64,000 nt of DNA, from assembly GCF_900187025.1 (NCBI RefSeq), contig NZ_LT906478.1:294001-358000 (forward strand). The letters are read 5' to 3'. The DNA is from Listeria ivanovii subsp. ivanovii (GTDB lineage Bacteria; Bacillota; Bacilli; Lactobacillales; Listeriaceae). A model generated the notes under the pieces. The model ran no database searches. It was given only the letters and a program-made list of their open reading frames with translations, and was not told where the DNA came from. This document shows positions 18,991 to 27,459 of the stretch, piece after piece (the first letter of the stretch is position 1; every line of letters begins with the position of its first letter). Made by a program: the position numbers and the translations under genes.

Positions 18991-20865
18991 ATGAATAATC
19001 AAGAATTAGCAAAAGCGATACTCGCACTTGTCGGGGGAGAAAAAAATGTCAGCGAAGTCATGCACTGTTATACAAGATTAAGGTTTCACTTAAACAAAAT
19101 TGATTTAGCGGATAAAGATAAAATCGAGGAGTTACCAGGTGTCATTAGTGTCCAAATTCAAAGCGGACAATTCCAAGTAGTTATTGGCAACAAGGTTTCA
19201 AAAGTGTACAAGGAACTTATTAAACTTGGCAATTTTAAACAAGGAGAAAGTGCAGAAATAGAAAGCGATAAGAAAAAAGGGAACATTATTGGTCGTTTTT
19301 TTGAAGTTATTTCAACTATTTTCACGCCAATAATTCCGGCAATTGCCGGAGCGGGGATGCTAAAAGGGTTGCTCGGTCTTGTTACGGCATTTGGCTGGGT
19401 AGAACCGACAAGTGGCGTTATTACAATGCTGCAAATTGTATCTGACTGTGTGTTTTATTTCTTACCATTCTTCCTTGCTGTTTCTGCGGCTCGAATCTTT
19501 AAGACGAATGAGTTTATAGCAGTTGCTGTTGCAGGTGGGATGATGTATCCAATTATTATTGATGGCGCCAAAGCTATAGCAAATGGTGGGCCGACCGGAT
19601 CTGACCTATTTGGGCTCCCTGTACCGTTTATCAATTATAGCTCTACGGTTATTCCAATTATTTTAGCAGTTTGGATTTTAAGTTACGTTTATCGTTGGGT
19701 AGACAGATGGATGCCGTCTTCTTTAGGTATTGTATTTACTCCGACGATTGTATTAATGATTATTATTCCTGTACAATTAATTGTTATTGGACCACTAGGC
19801 TCCTATCTGGGTGTTTGGTTAGCAGAGGGGGTTACTTGGCTGTTCGCGCACGGTGGAATCTTAGCCGGTGGATTGCTCGGGGCAACTCGTCCGTTACTCG
19901 TTATGGTCGGCATGCATTATGGTTTAATGCCGATTGCAATTCAAAATATTGCTGTACTTGGTTATGACTACTTAATGCCAGTCTTCCTAATGGCTAATAT
20001 GGGTCAAGCAGCAGCTGCCCTTGCCGTATTCTTAAAAACAAAAAACAAAGATTTAAAAGCAATTGCAGCTCCTTCCACGATTGCCGGTTTCTTAGGAATT
20101 ACCGAACCAGCAATGTATGGGGTTAACTTGAAACTAAAGAAACCATTTATCGCAGGTTTAATTGGTTCTGGAATTGGTGGCGCCTTTGTTACAGGTTGTG
20201 GAGTTACTGGGAATGCGATTGTTTTACCAGGATTAGTTAGTTTGCCAGTATTTATGGGGCCGAAATTTATTTTTCTAATCATTGGAATGCTACTTACGAT
20301 TACGATCACCATTGCACTAACATTCTTCTTGAAATTTGATGATAAAGATACAACTGCAAAACCAGCAAAACAAACAGAAAGCAAAGCATCTTCCATTGAA
20401 CACGAAACCGTTCTAAGCCCAGCAATCGGAACAACGGTTGCTTTGAAAGAAGTACCAGATGCAACTTTTGCGGAAGAAATTATGGGAAAAGGAATCGCGA
20501 TTAATCCGTCTGTTGGTGAAATTTATGCGCCATTTTCGGGTGAAGTAGTAACCTTTTTCAAAACTGGTCATGCACTTGGAATGCGCTCGAAAGAAGGTGT
20601 GGAGCTGTTGATTCATGTCGGGATTGATACGGTGAATTTAAATGGCGCTCATTTCCATCCTAAAGTGAAACAAGGCGATCAAGTGCAGGCTGGAGATTTG
20701 TTACTCACGTTTGATATTGAGGAAATTAAAGCGGCAGGATATGAAATCATTACACCGGTCATTGTGACGAACACAGAAAATTACTTAGATGTTATTGGAG
20801 TGGATGAAAACCAACCGATAAAACCGGGCGATTGGTTGATTCAAATTATTAATAAAATAAGTTGA
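18991..20865 (+). CDS. PTS beta-glucoside-specific EIIBCA component
   Basis: Three-domain permease, 624 residues. EIIB at residues 1-80 has the phospho-Cys in VMHCYTRLRF (Cys26). EIIC at about 105-450 is a polytopic membrane domain with the GITEPAMYG signature. EIIA at about 475-615 has the phospho-His in LLIHVGIDTV. It imports and phosphorylates beta-glucosides for bglA and would also phosphorylate the antiterminator when sugar is absent. GGAGG precedes the ATG. Confidence 0.95.
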   Translation: MNNQELAKAILALVGGEKNVSEVMHCYTRLRFHLNKIDLADKDKIEELPGVISVQIQSGQFQVVIGNKVSKVYKELIKLGNFKQGESAEIESDKKKGNIIGRFFEVISTIFTPIIPAIAGAGMLKGLLGLVTAFGWVEPTSGVITMLQIVSDCVFYFLPFFLAVSAARIFKTNEFIAVAVAGGMMYPIIIDGAKAIANGGPTGSDLFGLPVPFINYSSTVIPIILAVWILSYVYRWVDRWMPSSLGIVFTPTIVLMIIIPVQLIVIGPLGSYLGVWLAEGVTWLFAHGGILAGGLLGATRPLLVMVGMHYGLMPIAIQNIAVLGYDYLMPVFLMANMGQAAAALAVFLKTKNKDLKAIAAPSTIAGFLGITEPAMYGVNLKLKKPFIAGLIGSGIGGAFVTGCGVTGNAIVLPGLVSLPVFMGPKFIFLIIGMLLTITITIALTFFLKFDDKDTTAKPAKQTESKASSIEHETVLSPAIGTTVALKEVPDATFAEEIMGKGIAINPSVGEIYAPFSGEVVTFFKTGHALGMRSKEGVELLIHVGIDTVNLNGAHFHPKVKQGDQVQAGDLLLTFDIEEIKAAGYEIITPVIVTNTENYLDVIGVDENQPIKPGDWLIQIINKIS

Positions 20866-20871
20866 TTTTTG

Positions 20872-20905
20872 AAAGCACTATTCGAAATGAACGGTGCTTT
20901 TTTTT
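20872..20905 (+). terminator. Terminator of the bgl operon
   Basis: Arms AAAGCAC / GTGCTTT with an outer extension and eight T residues. Confidence 0.85.
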
Positions 20906-20974
20906 GTTTTAAGTAGTGTTAGGCGCGTGATTTGTTGTATTATAAGAGTACTAATAAAGTTAAGGGTGGCGCAA

Positions 20975-21454
20975 ATGAACATTCAAGTTGTAACAGTAGG
21001 AAAACTAAAAGAAAAATATTTAGTGCAAGGAATTGCGGAATATTTAAAGCGTCTTAGCGCGTATGCGAAAGTAAATATTGTCGAAGTTGCGGACGAAAAA
21101 GCGCCAGAAGTATTGAGCGAGGCGGAAATGAAACAGGTGAAAGATAAGGAAGGCATGCGGATTTTGGCGAAGATTCCTGAAGATGCTTATGTAATTGCAC
21201 TGGCGATAGATGGCAAAATGAAGTCAAGCGAGGAATTTGCGGCGGATTTGGATAAGCTAGCGACATATGGCCGGAGTAAAGTGACGTTTGTGATTGGCGG
21301 GTCACTTGGGCTGAGTGACGCGGTATTGAAGCGGAGTGATGAGCGGATTTCGTTTGGACGATTGACTTTGCCACATCAGTTAATGAGATTGGTCTTGGTG
21401 GAGCAAATTTACCGGGCGTTTCGGATTGTGCGAGGGGAGCCTTATCATAAATGA
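20975..21454 (+). CDS. rlmH: 23S rRNA (pseudouridine1915-N3)-methyltransferase RlmH
   Basis: SPOUT-class methyltransferase, 159 residues from the ATG at 20975. The knot motifs [11 protein letters not shown] and [18 protein letters not shown] are intact, and the end GEPYHK matches RlmH of Staphylococcus (OrfX). The ATG follows AAGGGTGG; longer in-frame starts would run into the previous terminator. The terminal 18 bases resemble the SCC attachment site used in staphylococci. Its stop overlaps the start of a 56-codon gene. Confidence 0.96.
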   Translation: MNIQVVTVGKLKEKYLVQGIAEYLKRLSAYAKVNIVEVADEKAPEVLSEAEMKQVKDKEGMRILAKIPEDAYVIALAIDGKMKSSEEFAADLDKLATYGRSKVTFVIGGSLGLSDAVLKRSDERISFGRLTLPHQLMRLVLVEQIYRAFRIVRGEPYHK

Positions 21455-21621
21455 GTCTACAATTAAAACTGATTATTGCAGCCGCAAAGCTAATCAAGGT
21501 GATAGCGATTTCACTAATTGTGGATTTTGCATTAATTCCTGCAATAGCCGGTCGTGGAGAAGAAAGATACGATTGTTGCAATGAAGGCGCTTATGGTGAG
21601 TGGGACGAGGGGAGCTACTAA
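21451..21621 (+). CDS. Small membrane protein translationally coupled to rlmH
   Basis: A 56-residue frame starts at the ATG in the ATGA overlap with the rlmH stop. It has an N-terminal hydrophobic helix (about residues 6-33, [18 protein letters not shown]) and a polar tail with CC and [13 protein letters not shown] do not recognise it. The four-base overlap and intact frame argue for real translation by re-initiation. Function unknown. Confidence 0.55.
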   Translation: MSLQLKLIIAAAKLIKVIAISLIVDFALIPAIAGRGEERYDCCNEGAYGEWDEGSY

Positions 21622-21626
21622 ACCGG

Positions 21627-21752
21627 ATGGCTCGGATGCATGAAGAGACTGAGTGTTTGGAGTTAGTAGGATTACCGTACGTGTTCGTCTTGTATCCGAT
21701 TCCGGAAGCTAATGAGGTTAATGAACGGATTTGGGGATTTGTAAATGAATGA
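21627..21752 (+). CDS. Possible 41-residue protein or gene remnant
   Basis: Frame from ATG 21627 to TGA 21752, five bases after the preceding small gene. The product includes ECLELVGLPYVFVLYPIPEA. A GGGGAG lies about 13 bases upstream, farther than usual. I do not recognise it. It may be a real small gene of this cluster or the residue of a larger one. Confidence 0.3.
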   Translation: MARMHEETECLELVGLPYVFVLYPIPEANEVNERIWGFVNE

Positions 21753-21815
21753 TTGGCAGAAGACAGTAGCAAACTTTTTCATACTAGTAAATCAGTTCTC
21801 GAAAGGAGAATACAA

Positions 21816-22466
21816 ATGTCTTTCTTAAAAAAATACGGTTTTTACTTTTTAATTCTTGGCGTACTGAGTGATTTCCTAACACCATACATACTTGGATTGT
21901 TTTATCCCGGATTAAACCAAATGACGATGATGATAAGCTTGTTTGGGGATGTGGCTAGTCCGGTTCGTGTAGCGTTTTTGGTTTGGTCGGTGGTTTCGGG
22001 GGTGCTACTTATGTTGGCTTTACCGGCGATTTATCAAGCGGTGGTTAAAACTTCGCGAAGCCTCGCAATTTGTCTGACTTTAGCAATTGGGTTGTTCGGA
22101 ATTGGTGATTGTATCTTTACGGGGTTATTTAGCATTGATACGGAGCGAGCGACTTGGACGTTTTCAACTTGGGTGCATAATATTGGTTCAGGACTGGGAT
22201 ATACGGGATTTTTACTTTCTCCACTACTCTTGATGTTGCTATACTGGAAAACAGGCGAGACAGCTTATTGTAAGCTCTATCTGGTGCTTTTAATCATTAG
22301 TTTGCTGACAGCCGTCGTTTATGGCTTGGCACAAGTTTCGGCAGTTAATGATTTACCCATTTTGAATAAAATTGGCTTTTGTCAGCGGGTTAGTTTCTTT
22401 TTTAATTATGTGCCGATTGTTGTTTTTGGGGTTGATCAGATTAGAAAAGGATATAAGAAACCTTAG
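21816..22466 (+). CDS. DUF998 integral membrane protein
   Basis: Membrane protein of 216 residues with about six hydrophobic helices and the pattern of the DUF998 family (LFYPGLNQMTMMIS, HNIGSGLGYTGF). The ATG at 21816 follows AAAGGAG, while an in-frame TTG at 21753 lacks a site. No enzymatic residues are evident. Function unknown; stress or envelope roles have been suggested for relatives but nothing here supports one. Confidence 0.75.
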   Translation: MSFLKKYGFYFLILGVLSDFLTPYILGLFYPGLNQMTMMISLFGDVASPVRVAFLVWSVVSGVLLMLALPAIYQAVVKTSRSLAICLTLAIGLFGIGDCIFTGLFSIDTERATWTFSTWVHNIGSGLGYTGFLLSPLLLMLLYWKTGETAYCKLYLVLLIISLLTAVVYGLAQVSAVNDLPILNKIGFCQRVSFFFNYVPIVVFGVDQIRKGYKKP

Positions 22467-22913
22467 ATTTTTTGATGTTTTAGGGGTTTTTTGTGGATTA
22501 TAGTTTGCATAATTCGATAAATTGGTCGAAATTTTCTTGTTTCGTTAATTTTTTTATGGAGCGGAGTTTATTTGAAATTTTTACTAGTTGACGCATTCTT
22601 CTTTTATTGTGAGTAGAAGGGCGAATTTGACACGATTTCCGCCCCAGTTGATTGGTTTTGTCTAAGGAACTACGGGGACGGCGCGCTATGCTATGGTTGT
22701 CGTAATAGGTGCTAGATAATTCCCCGCGCGTCAAATAACTACCGCATCACAGTAATCAAGCGTAGTTAGGTTTTGGCTACTAAAAAGATTAAATGAAGCG
22801 AGTCTCTAATTCAGGACTAATAATATCCGGAAGAGACCATATGTGTATCTAAATGGAGAAAATCTTTCGTCTCAAGCTTTTTTCGTTTGTTCACTTTGCA
22901 ACGAGGTCTAACT
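22467..22913. other. Gap without a supported gene
   Basis: A minus-strand frame (22498-22734) reads MTRGELSS to FIELCKL with a basic, Arg/Lys-rich middle and no ribosome binding site. It could be the tail of a lost gene, but nothing in it is recognisable. I see no hairpin or repeat of note in the rest. It marks the edge of the accessory island. Confidence 0.4.
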
Positions 22914-23456
22914 TTATTGTACAGTTACTGGAATATTATACTCATATACGCGTTTTTTATCTAAATTTGACTCAAAATAACAAAAATAAAGTTTATCATT
23001 ACGAGTTAGTTTCCAGTATGGTGGAATAGCAACTACAAAGATATACTTACCAACTTCACCTGGCTTTAATTCATACTTTTCTACACTCGAATTCTCTGGA
23101 GTACCACTTTTATTTTTGAGTTTAGAAAAGCCCAAACAATAGTTTACATGATATCTATTTGACATGAGAACCATATTATCTGAATCAACTTCTAAAACTT
23201 TTTTTGATGTGTTTTCAATGGTTAATTCAAGCTCATATAATTGGATATCTTTATTATCTTCTTGAAGACTTGTGCTGATATTAGAGATGGAATATTTCCC
23301 TCCTTTGCTTAGTGTAAAAGAGGGTTCTGTTTTCTTTTCAATCTTAAAATTTTCCCAAGGTTTATTGACTTCTTTGTATTGATATAAAGCAAGTACTACT
23401 ATAATAAAAACGCCAACTATTCCAATGAAATACCACCGATATTTTTTTAGTATCAT
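22914..23456 (-). CDS. Membrane-anchored accessory protein of an ABC exporter
   Basis: A 180-residue protein with one N-terminal transmembrane helix (about residues 9-26) and an extracellular beta-rich domain of the DUF4352/DUF5067 kind (LYELELTIENTSKKVLEVDSD, ELKPGEVGKYIF). It overlaps the ATPase gene by four bases and is last in a four-gene operon. Such proteins often sense or shield a secreted peptide, but the role here is not known. Confidence 0.6.
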   Translation of the reverse strand: MILKKYRWYFIGIVGVFIIVVLALYQYKEVNKPWENFKIEKKTEPSFTLSKGGKYSISNISTSLQEDNKDIQLYELELTIENTSKKVLEVDSDNMVLMSNRYHVNYCLGFSKLKNKSGTPENSSVEKYELKPGEVGKYIFVVAIPPYWKLTRNDKLYFCYFESNLDKKRVYEYNIPVTVQ

Positions 23457-24097
23457 ATCGTATGCACTTCCATGATACCGCCATTTTCAATAATATATAG
23501 ATTATCGCAAACTTCTTTTAAAAAGGCTTCATTATGGCTGGTCAGTAGTACTAGTTTACCTTGTGTTCGCCATTCAGCAATTAAATTTTTCAGCATGTTG
23601 ATTCCGTCTGTATCTAGTGCGTTTGTCGGCTCATCTAAAATAATAATAGTGGGATTTTCCATGAACAATTGAGCGATTCCTAAGCGTTGGCGCATGCCTA
23701 ATGAATAATCTTTCACTTTATTTTTATTATTGGGATTTAGTCCTACTTTGGCAATCGCTTCGTAAATCGTTTTATCAGTTATTTTATTTTGAATAGCGGC
23801 GAGTAATTTTAAATTTTCAAAGCCAGAGTAGTATTTGACGAATCCGGGATACTCGATGATAAAACCGGTATCTGATGCAAATTCAATTTTATCATGCATT
23901 TTTTTCCCATCAATAAATATTTCTCCTATTGTAGGCTTTAAAAACCCTAAAATCAGCTTAAATAAAACAGTTTTTCCTGATCCATTTACCCCTTGAAAAC
24001 CATAAACGTTATTTCCACCCATCGTAATAGTAACATCACGGATGACTTCGCGTTTCTTTAATGTTTTAGATACTGCCTTTAATTTAATTTCTCTCAT
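23453..24097 (-). CDS. ABC transporter ATP-binding protein, bacteriocin-immunity type
   Basis: ATPase of 214 residues: Walker A GVNGSGKT near residue 37, signature SLGMRQRLG near residue 130, Walker B IIILDEPTNALD, and the switch His in LTSHNE. The branch resembles BcrA/LanF-type ATPases that expel antimicrobial peptides. It is followed by the membrane-anchored accessory gene and preceded by two permease genes. No bacteriocin precursor is visible nearby, so self-protection is inferred only. Confidence 0.85.
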   Translation of the reverse strand: MREIKLKAVSKTLKKREVIRDVTITMGGNNVYGFQGVNGSGKTVLFKLILGFLKPTIGEIFIDGKKMHDKIEFASDTGFIIEYPGFVKYYSGFENLKLLAAIQNKITDKTIYEAIAKVGLNPNNKNKVKDYSLGMRQRLGIAQLFMENPTIIILDEPTNALDTDGINMLKNLIAEWRTQGKLVLLTSHNEAFLKEVCDNLYIIENGGIMEVHTI

Positions 24098-24100
24098 TTA

Positions 24101-24814
24101 TTAGTACCTCTCTAAAAAGTATTTTTTATGCATAAGAATGTAAATTATAGAACTTACAATGATGATCATTGCTCCGTAAATGAACACTAGACTAAGAGGG
24201 ATTTCACTCAGACGTTCATACATTGTGATGTTAATCCAAACAAATAAAGTGGGCTGAAAAACTGTTAGTAAGTACATTGAGATAACAACTAATAGTGTGA
24301 TAATGGAGCTTAGGAAAAGTAATAATGTATAAATAATAATCATAGTTATCGATATGGCTAGTAATTGATAAAATAAAAAATGTAAATCTTTCAGTCCAGC
24401 TGTACTTCCAGAAAAAAGCAAATCTATTAATGTGCAAACAAAGTATAGAAATATATGATACAGCCAACCAAAGATAAGTACACTTAACAAATTAGCGAAT
24501 ATTAATATCTTATTAGAGGAAACTCGGCCTAGTAGCATTTTATCGTAGACTTGCTTTATCTCATGGATGACATCTATGCTAATTAAAAAAGGAGCAATAC
24601 TAAAAAGAAACCAAGGAATTGGCAATTTTAGAAGAGGGTCATTTGGCACTTGCAAATGTGTACCTGCAAACATTTTTAAGTAGACATCTGAACCGTTACC
24701 ATAAAAAGATAGTTGGACTATAAAATAAATTGCTAAAAATAAAGTAAAGATTAATATACTTCGCTTGGTTTCGGTGAATATAACTAAGCTATTTCTTTTA
24801 AGAATTGAAATCAT
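24101..24814 (-). CDS. ABC-2 type permease
   Basis: Polytopic membrane protein, 237 residues, with about six helices and a conserved DVIHEIKQVYDKMLLGRVSS loop typical of ABC-2 exporters of the lantibiotic-immunity type. The start shares one base with the stop of the next upstream gene and the ATPase follows after three bases. AT-rich like its neighbours. Confidence 0.75.
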   Translation of the reverse strand: MISILKRNSLVIFTETKRSILIFTLFLAIYFIVQLSFYGNGSDVYLKMFAGTHLQVPNDPLLKLPIPWFLFSIAPFLISIDVIHEIKQVYDKMLLGRVSSNKILIFANLLSVLIFGWLYHIFLYFVCTLIDLLFSGSTAGLKDLHFLFYQLLAISITMIIIYTLLLFLSSIITLLVVISMYLLTVFQPTLFVWINITMYERLSEIPLSLVFIYGAMIIIVSSIIYILMHKKYFLERY

Positions 24815-25218
24815 CAGCGTTCCTCCGTAGTGGTAGATACTGTATCATATCGGTTACTCAAACATATTAGCAATACACCAATTATCCCTCCATACAATAA
24901 TATGCCATTTATAAGAATGAAATCTGGAATTATCCCGAATCCATCTGTAATCCAGTACTCGTGAAGTAGGATAGGTTCAGCGAGGTAACCTTCTAAGATT
25001 ACGCTAATCATGATTAAGATAAACGGTATATATACATTTCTAAAGAGTAGTGTAAGAAGTTCTTGAGAAAGAAGCAGACAGATTAAATTGACATACCAAA
25101 CTAAAGAAAAGAATAAAACGCTATAGATACTGAATGGTTTTTGATATAATTCCCCCATAATAAATCCTACTACCGTGATAACTAGAATCATTACTAATGC
25201 TATAGCTGAAAACAGCAT
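24814..25218 (-). CDS. Short ABC permease, possibly truncated at its N-terminus
   Basis: A 134-residue membrane protein with about four helices, first in the operon. ABC-2 permeases are usually near 240 residues, so this looks like the C-terminal half of one. Its ATG lies within an orphan coding tail of opposite orientation, suggesting a recombination junction near 25215. No clear ribosome binding site or promoter is visible upstream of it. Confidence 0.6.
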   Translation of the reverse strand: MLFSAIALVMILVITVVGFIMGELYQKPFSIYSVLFFSLVWYVNLICLLLSQELLTLLFRNVYIPFILIMISVILEGYLAEPILLHEYWITDGFGIIPDFILINGILLYGGIIGVLLICLSNRYDTVSTTTEER

Positions 25219-25395
25219 GAATTTAATTTTGTCATTTTAGCTGTAAAAAAAGATTTTCCAAAACCAGCTTCATTTTCTAATCTAGAAAGTATGTCATTAG
25301 AAGAATTCACTGAACACTTTCAAGAATGGTCGGTATGGCTTGAAAACGATAATATAAAATTCTTAAAAGTGTTTAATAAGACTTATTTTGAATGA
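25210..25395 (+). pseudogene. Orphan C-terminal coding tail
   Basis: An open frame without a start codon runs from a stop at 25207 to TGA 25393-25395. It reads like real protein (FSNLESMSLEEFTEHF, then EWSVWLENDNIKFLKVF). It is abruptly joined to the start of the opposite-strand permease. It is probably the surviving end of a gene related to the small acidic proteins that follow. Confidence 0.5.
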
Positions 25396-25434
25396 AAAAA
25401 ACATGCCATTCTAAACAGGAAGGAGCTGCTCAAA

Positions 25435-25863
25435 ATCGACAACAAGAACACCAACCTCGATTATGACAAATTATTTTTGGAGAAAGATCAATTAAAAGGA
25501 ACGATGTACTTAGAATTTAAGTACCATACTGCGAAAAAAGAGTTTTGGAATGAAGATTCGTACTACATTTATTTAGGTGATTTTGAAGTTTTTCTTGCAA
25601 CTTTCGAAAAAAGTAAAGCCGATTTCTGCATGTTTGGTGAGAATGATTTTAGTTTTGATGAGTTAAACCGATTGATAGAAAATCTAAAGAAAATCGATTT
25701 TGAAAAAATTTCAAATAATTTTGTAAAAGATATTTGTAATGAGAAACCATCGCTGGAAAAGGAACGGTTCACACTTTCTTTGTTTCATCTGGTTCGCAAA
25801 ATGGGAAAATGGTTAGAAAAAGCAATAGAATTAGGGGTTAGAGTGTTGGTACTAGGGGGTTAA
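25435..25863 (+). CDS. Immunity-like acidic protein with a non-standard start
   Basis: Frame encoding about 142 residues from 25435, or 128 from the TTG at 25477. The only good ribosome binding site, AGGAAGGAG, sits nine bases before an ATC codon at 25435 and no ATG, GTG or TTG occurs there in frame. Either ATC is used or a start ATG was lost by mutation. The protein begins with acidic, aromatic residues (FWNEDSYYIYLGDFEVFLA) like polymorphic-toxin immunity proteins. No named family recognised. Confidence 0.5.
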   Translation: MDNKNTNLDYDKLFLEKDQLKGTMYLEFKYHTAKKEFWNEDSYYIYLGDFEVFLATFEKSKADFCMFGENDFSFDELNRLIENLKKIDFEKISNNFVKDICNEKPSLEKERFTLSLFHLVRKMGKWLEKAIELGVRVLVLGG

Positions 25864-25909
25864 TAAGTATCTTGATGTATTTCTGTAAATATAAGTTTTG
25901 AGGTGGAAA

Positions 25910-26083
25910 ATGAATATAGTTATAAGTGTATGTTGTTTGATACTAGGAGTAGCGAGTTTTTTGATATGTTTTCAAATTGCTGAGAAAATGAAAAATCGGA
26001 AAGCAACTAATATAACCCAATATCTTGGAATTATTTTGTTTGTTATTGGAAATGCTGCGTTCTGGGTGATTGGATGGGCGTAA
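25910..26083 (+). CDS. Small two-helix membrane protein
   Basis: A 57-residue protein starting at the ATG at 25910 after GAGGTGG. Hydrophobic helices at about residues 2-21 and 37-56 flank a basic loop (EKMKNRKATN). It is one of several tiny membrane proteins in the island. Not recognised. Confidence 0.6.
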   Translation: MNIVISVCCLILGVASFLICFQIAEKMKNRKATNITQYLGIILFVIGNAAFWVIGWA

Positions 26084-26147
26084 TCATTAAAGAAGAAGCG
26101 AAAACAAAGAGAGTCATCCTTGTAAATAGATCTATCGACATAAAGAA

Positions 26148-26261
26148 ATGTTTCGCTTATTTATAAAAGATGATTTCGAGCCATATGCAAATAAAATATT
26201 TTTATTTAAAGAAAAGATGGAACTAAATTATCGGAAAGTTATAAATTTAGAACTCAAATAA
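26148..26261 (+). pseudogene. Short remnant frame between small genes
   Basis: A 37-codon frame from ATG 26148 reads FRLFIKDDFEPYANKIFLF and onward, and resembles the end of a soluble protein. A second frame just upstream (VILVNRSIDIKK) suggests a frameshifted larger gene. There is no ribosome binding site. Confidence 0.35.
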
Positions 26262-26279
26262 AACAAGGGGGATAAATAA

Positions 26280-26894
26280 ATGGCAAGTGTTTTATCGACA
26301 GGTTGTGTTTACAAAGATACCTCTTATATAGGTGTTATCAAACAGTATTTGGAATTGTTGAATGGCATTGCAAGTATAAAAATCGAAAATCTTGTTTGTT
26401 ATAACATAGAAAATGATTTATCTAGAACTAGGACTTTGGAAGAAGTGGAAAAAGAGCAGTGTTTTTCAAATGTGACTCAAATTAATTGCAAACTGATAGA
26501 AAACGAATGGCTTTTTGCGGTACGATTCTACGAGGAAAAAGGCTATCAAGGTGTTTTATTTGATGTATCAAGTGATTATGTATTTGAGACGTGCTCATTG
26601 GATCAAATGGAAAATAAATTAATCAATATCTTGATAGCTATTCATCCAAGTTGCCCATATTATTTTGGTTTTATCGATACAGAAGCAGAAGTGGATATGT
26701 TTAATAATCCTACAAATATAAATCCCGTTGTCAGTCCATATGCAACACTCGTACTACCACATAATGAAAATTTCCATGTGTATTTAAATTCGTGGAAAAT
26801 TGATGGAATAACTAGTCGAGAAAAAAAGGAGTATGTCGTGAGCAAGACATCAGCTACTGTAGACGAATTATTAAATCCTGTTTTTACTGAGTAG
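26280..26894 (+). CDS. Immunity-like cytoplasmic protein
   Basis: A 204-residue soluble protein with ATG at 26281 region preceded by AAGGGGG. It has alternating beta/alpha content with WLFAVRFYEEKGYQGVLFDV and VSPYATLVLPHNENFHVYL, no catalytic motif and no signal peptide. Such isolated acidic proteins in arrays are typical of immunity genes to LXG or WXG-secreted toxins. No exact family recognised; the role is inferred from its setting. Confidence 0.6.
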   Translation: MASVLSTGCVYKDTSYIGVIKQYLELLNGIASIKIENLVCYNIENDLSRTRTLEEVEKEQCFSNVTQINCKLIENEWLFAVRFYEEKGYQGVLFDVSSDYVFETCSLDQMENKLINILIAIHPSCPYYFGFIDTEAEVDMFNNPTNINPVVSPYATLVLPHNENFHVYLNSWKIDGITSREKKEYVVSKTSATVDELLNPVFTE

Positions 26895-26914
26895 CAAACC
26901 ACAATGCTTTTTGA

Positions 26915-26983
26915 AAGAAGCTAGAAGCCAAGCCAATTACAATCAAAGATGAAGCTAATCATATAGAAGGAGACAAAACTTAA
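26915..26983 (+). pseudogene. Orphan 22-residue coding tail
   Basis: A frame following a stop at 26912 reads KKLEAKPITIKDEANHIEG and ends at TAA 26981-26983, directly before the next start. It overlaps that gene's ribosome binding site, as the true end of a toxin or immunity gene would. Low-confidence remnant. Confidence 0.3.
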
Positions 26984-27205
26984 ATGAATTCAAGTCAAAA
27001 AGAGATTTTACTAAGTGAGCATCCAAAATATATTAGCGAGATAGAAAAAAATGGTGTAGACAACTTAAACCCAGAAAGTATAGATGGAATATTAGATATC
27101 CTTTTGACTTCTTTTGTAAATTATGGCTTGGAGGATAACGATGAGCCAAATAACTATGGTTTAGAAATAGAGCATTTGATTGATTTAGTTAATGATGCTG
27201 AGTAG
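26984..27205 (+). CDS. Small acidic protein
   Basis: A 73-residue, strongly acidic protein (NYGLEDNDEPNNYGLE) with ATG at 26984 after AGAAGGAG. Helical, with no membrane segment. It is the kind of small acidic protein that binds toxins, but no family is recognised. Confidence 0.55.
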   Translation: MNSSQKEILLSEHPKYISEIEKNGVDNLNPESIDGILDILLTSFVNYGLEDNDEPNNYGLEIEHLIDLVNDAE

Positions 27206-27263
27206 GAGATAACCAGGCTTACTACTAAAAAATTTTTCTAAGCGGTATAAAGGGAGAGCTTTT

Positions 27264-27443
27264 ATGTTGGAATTTTTAAAAATCTTGATAGCGCTTGAGT
27301 TTTTATTGATTAACACGTTATGTTTAGTAATTATTAATAAATATAAAGCAAAGAAGCAAGATAAATTATTAAGATTTATGCCATACTTATTTACTTGTGT
27401 AGCCATAGTCGTTTTAGCAACATTTGTATTCTTCACAGGTTGA
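27264..27443 (+). CDS. Small two-helix membrane protein
   Basis: 59 residues from ATG 27264, which follows AGGGAGAG. Hydrophobic helices at about residues 3-24 and 41-58 are separated by a basic loop (NKYKAKKQDKLLR). The TGA lies four bases before the ribosome binding site of the next gene. Not recognised. Confidence 0.6.
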   Translation: MLEFLKILIALEFLLINTLCLVIINKYKAKKQDKLLRFMPYLFTCVAIVVLATFVFFTG

Positions 27444-27459
27444 AAAAGGAGGAATGAGC

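Noticed and set aside
22498-22734. A 78-codon minus-strand frame after the DUF998 gene
   Set aside because: No ribosome binding site, no recognisable motif and a highly basic composition; kept only as a possible remnant in the gap entry.
25220-25240. ATGAATTTAATTTTG as start of a peptide leader before the immunity-like genes
   Set aside because: The frame ends after a few codons at TAG and has no ribosome binding site.
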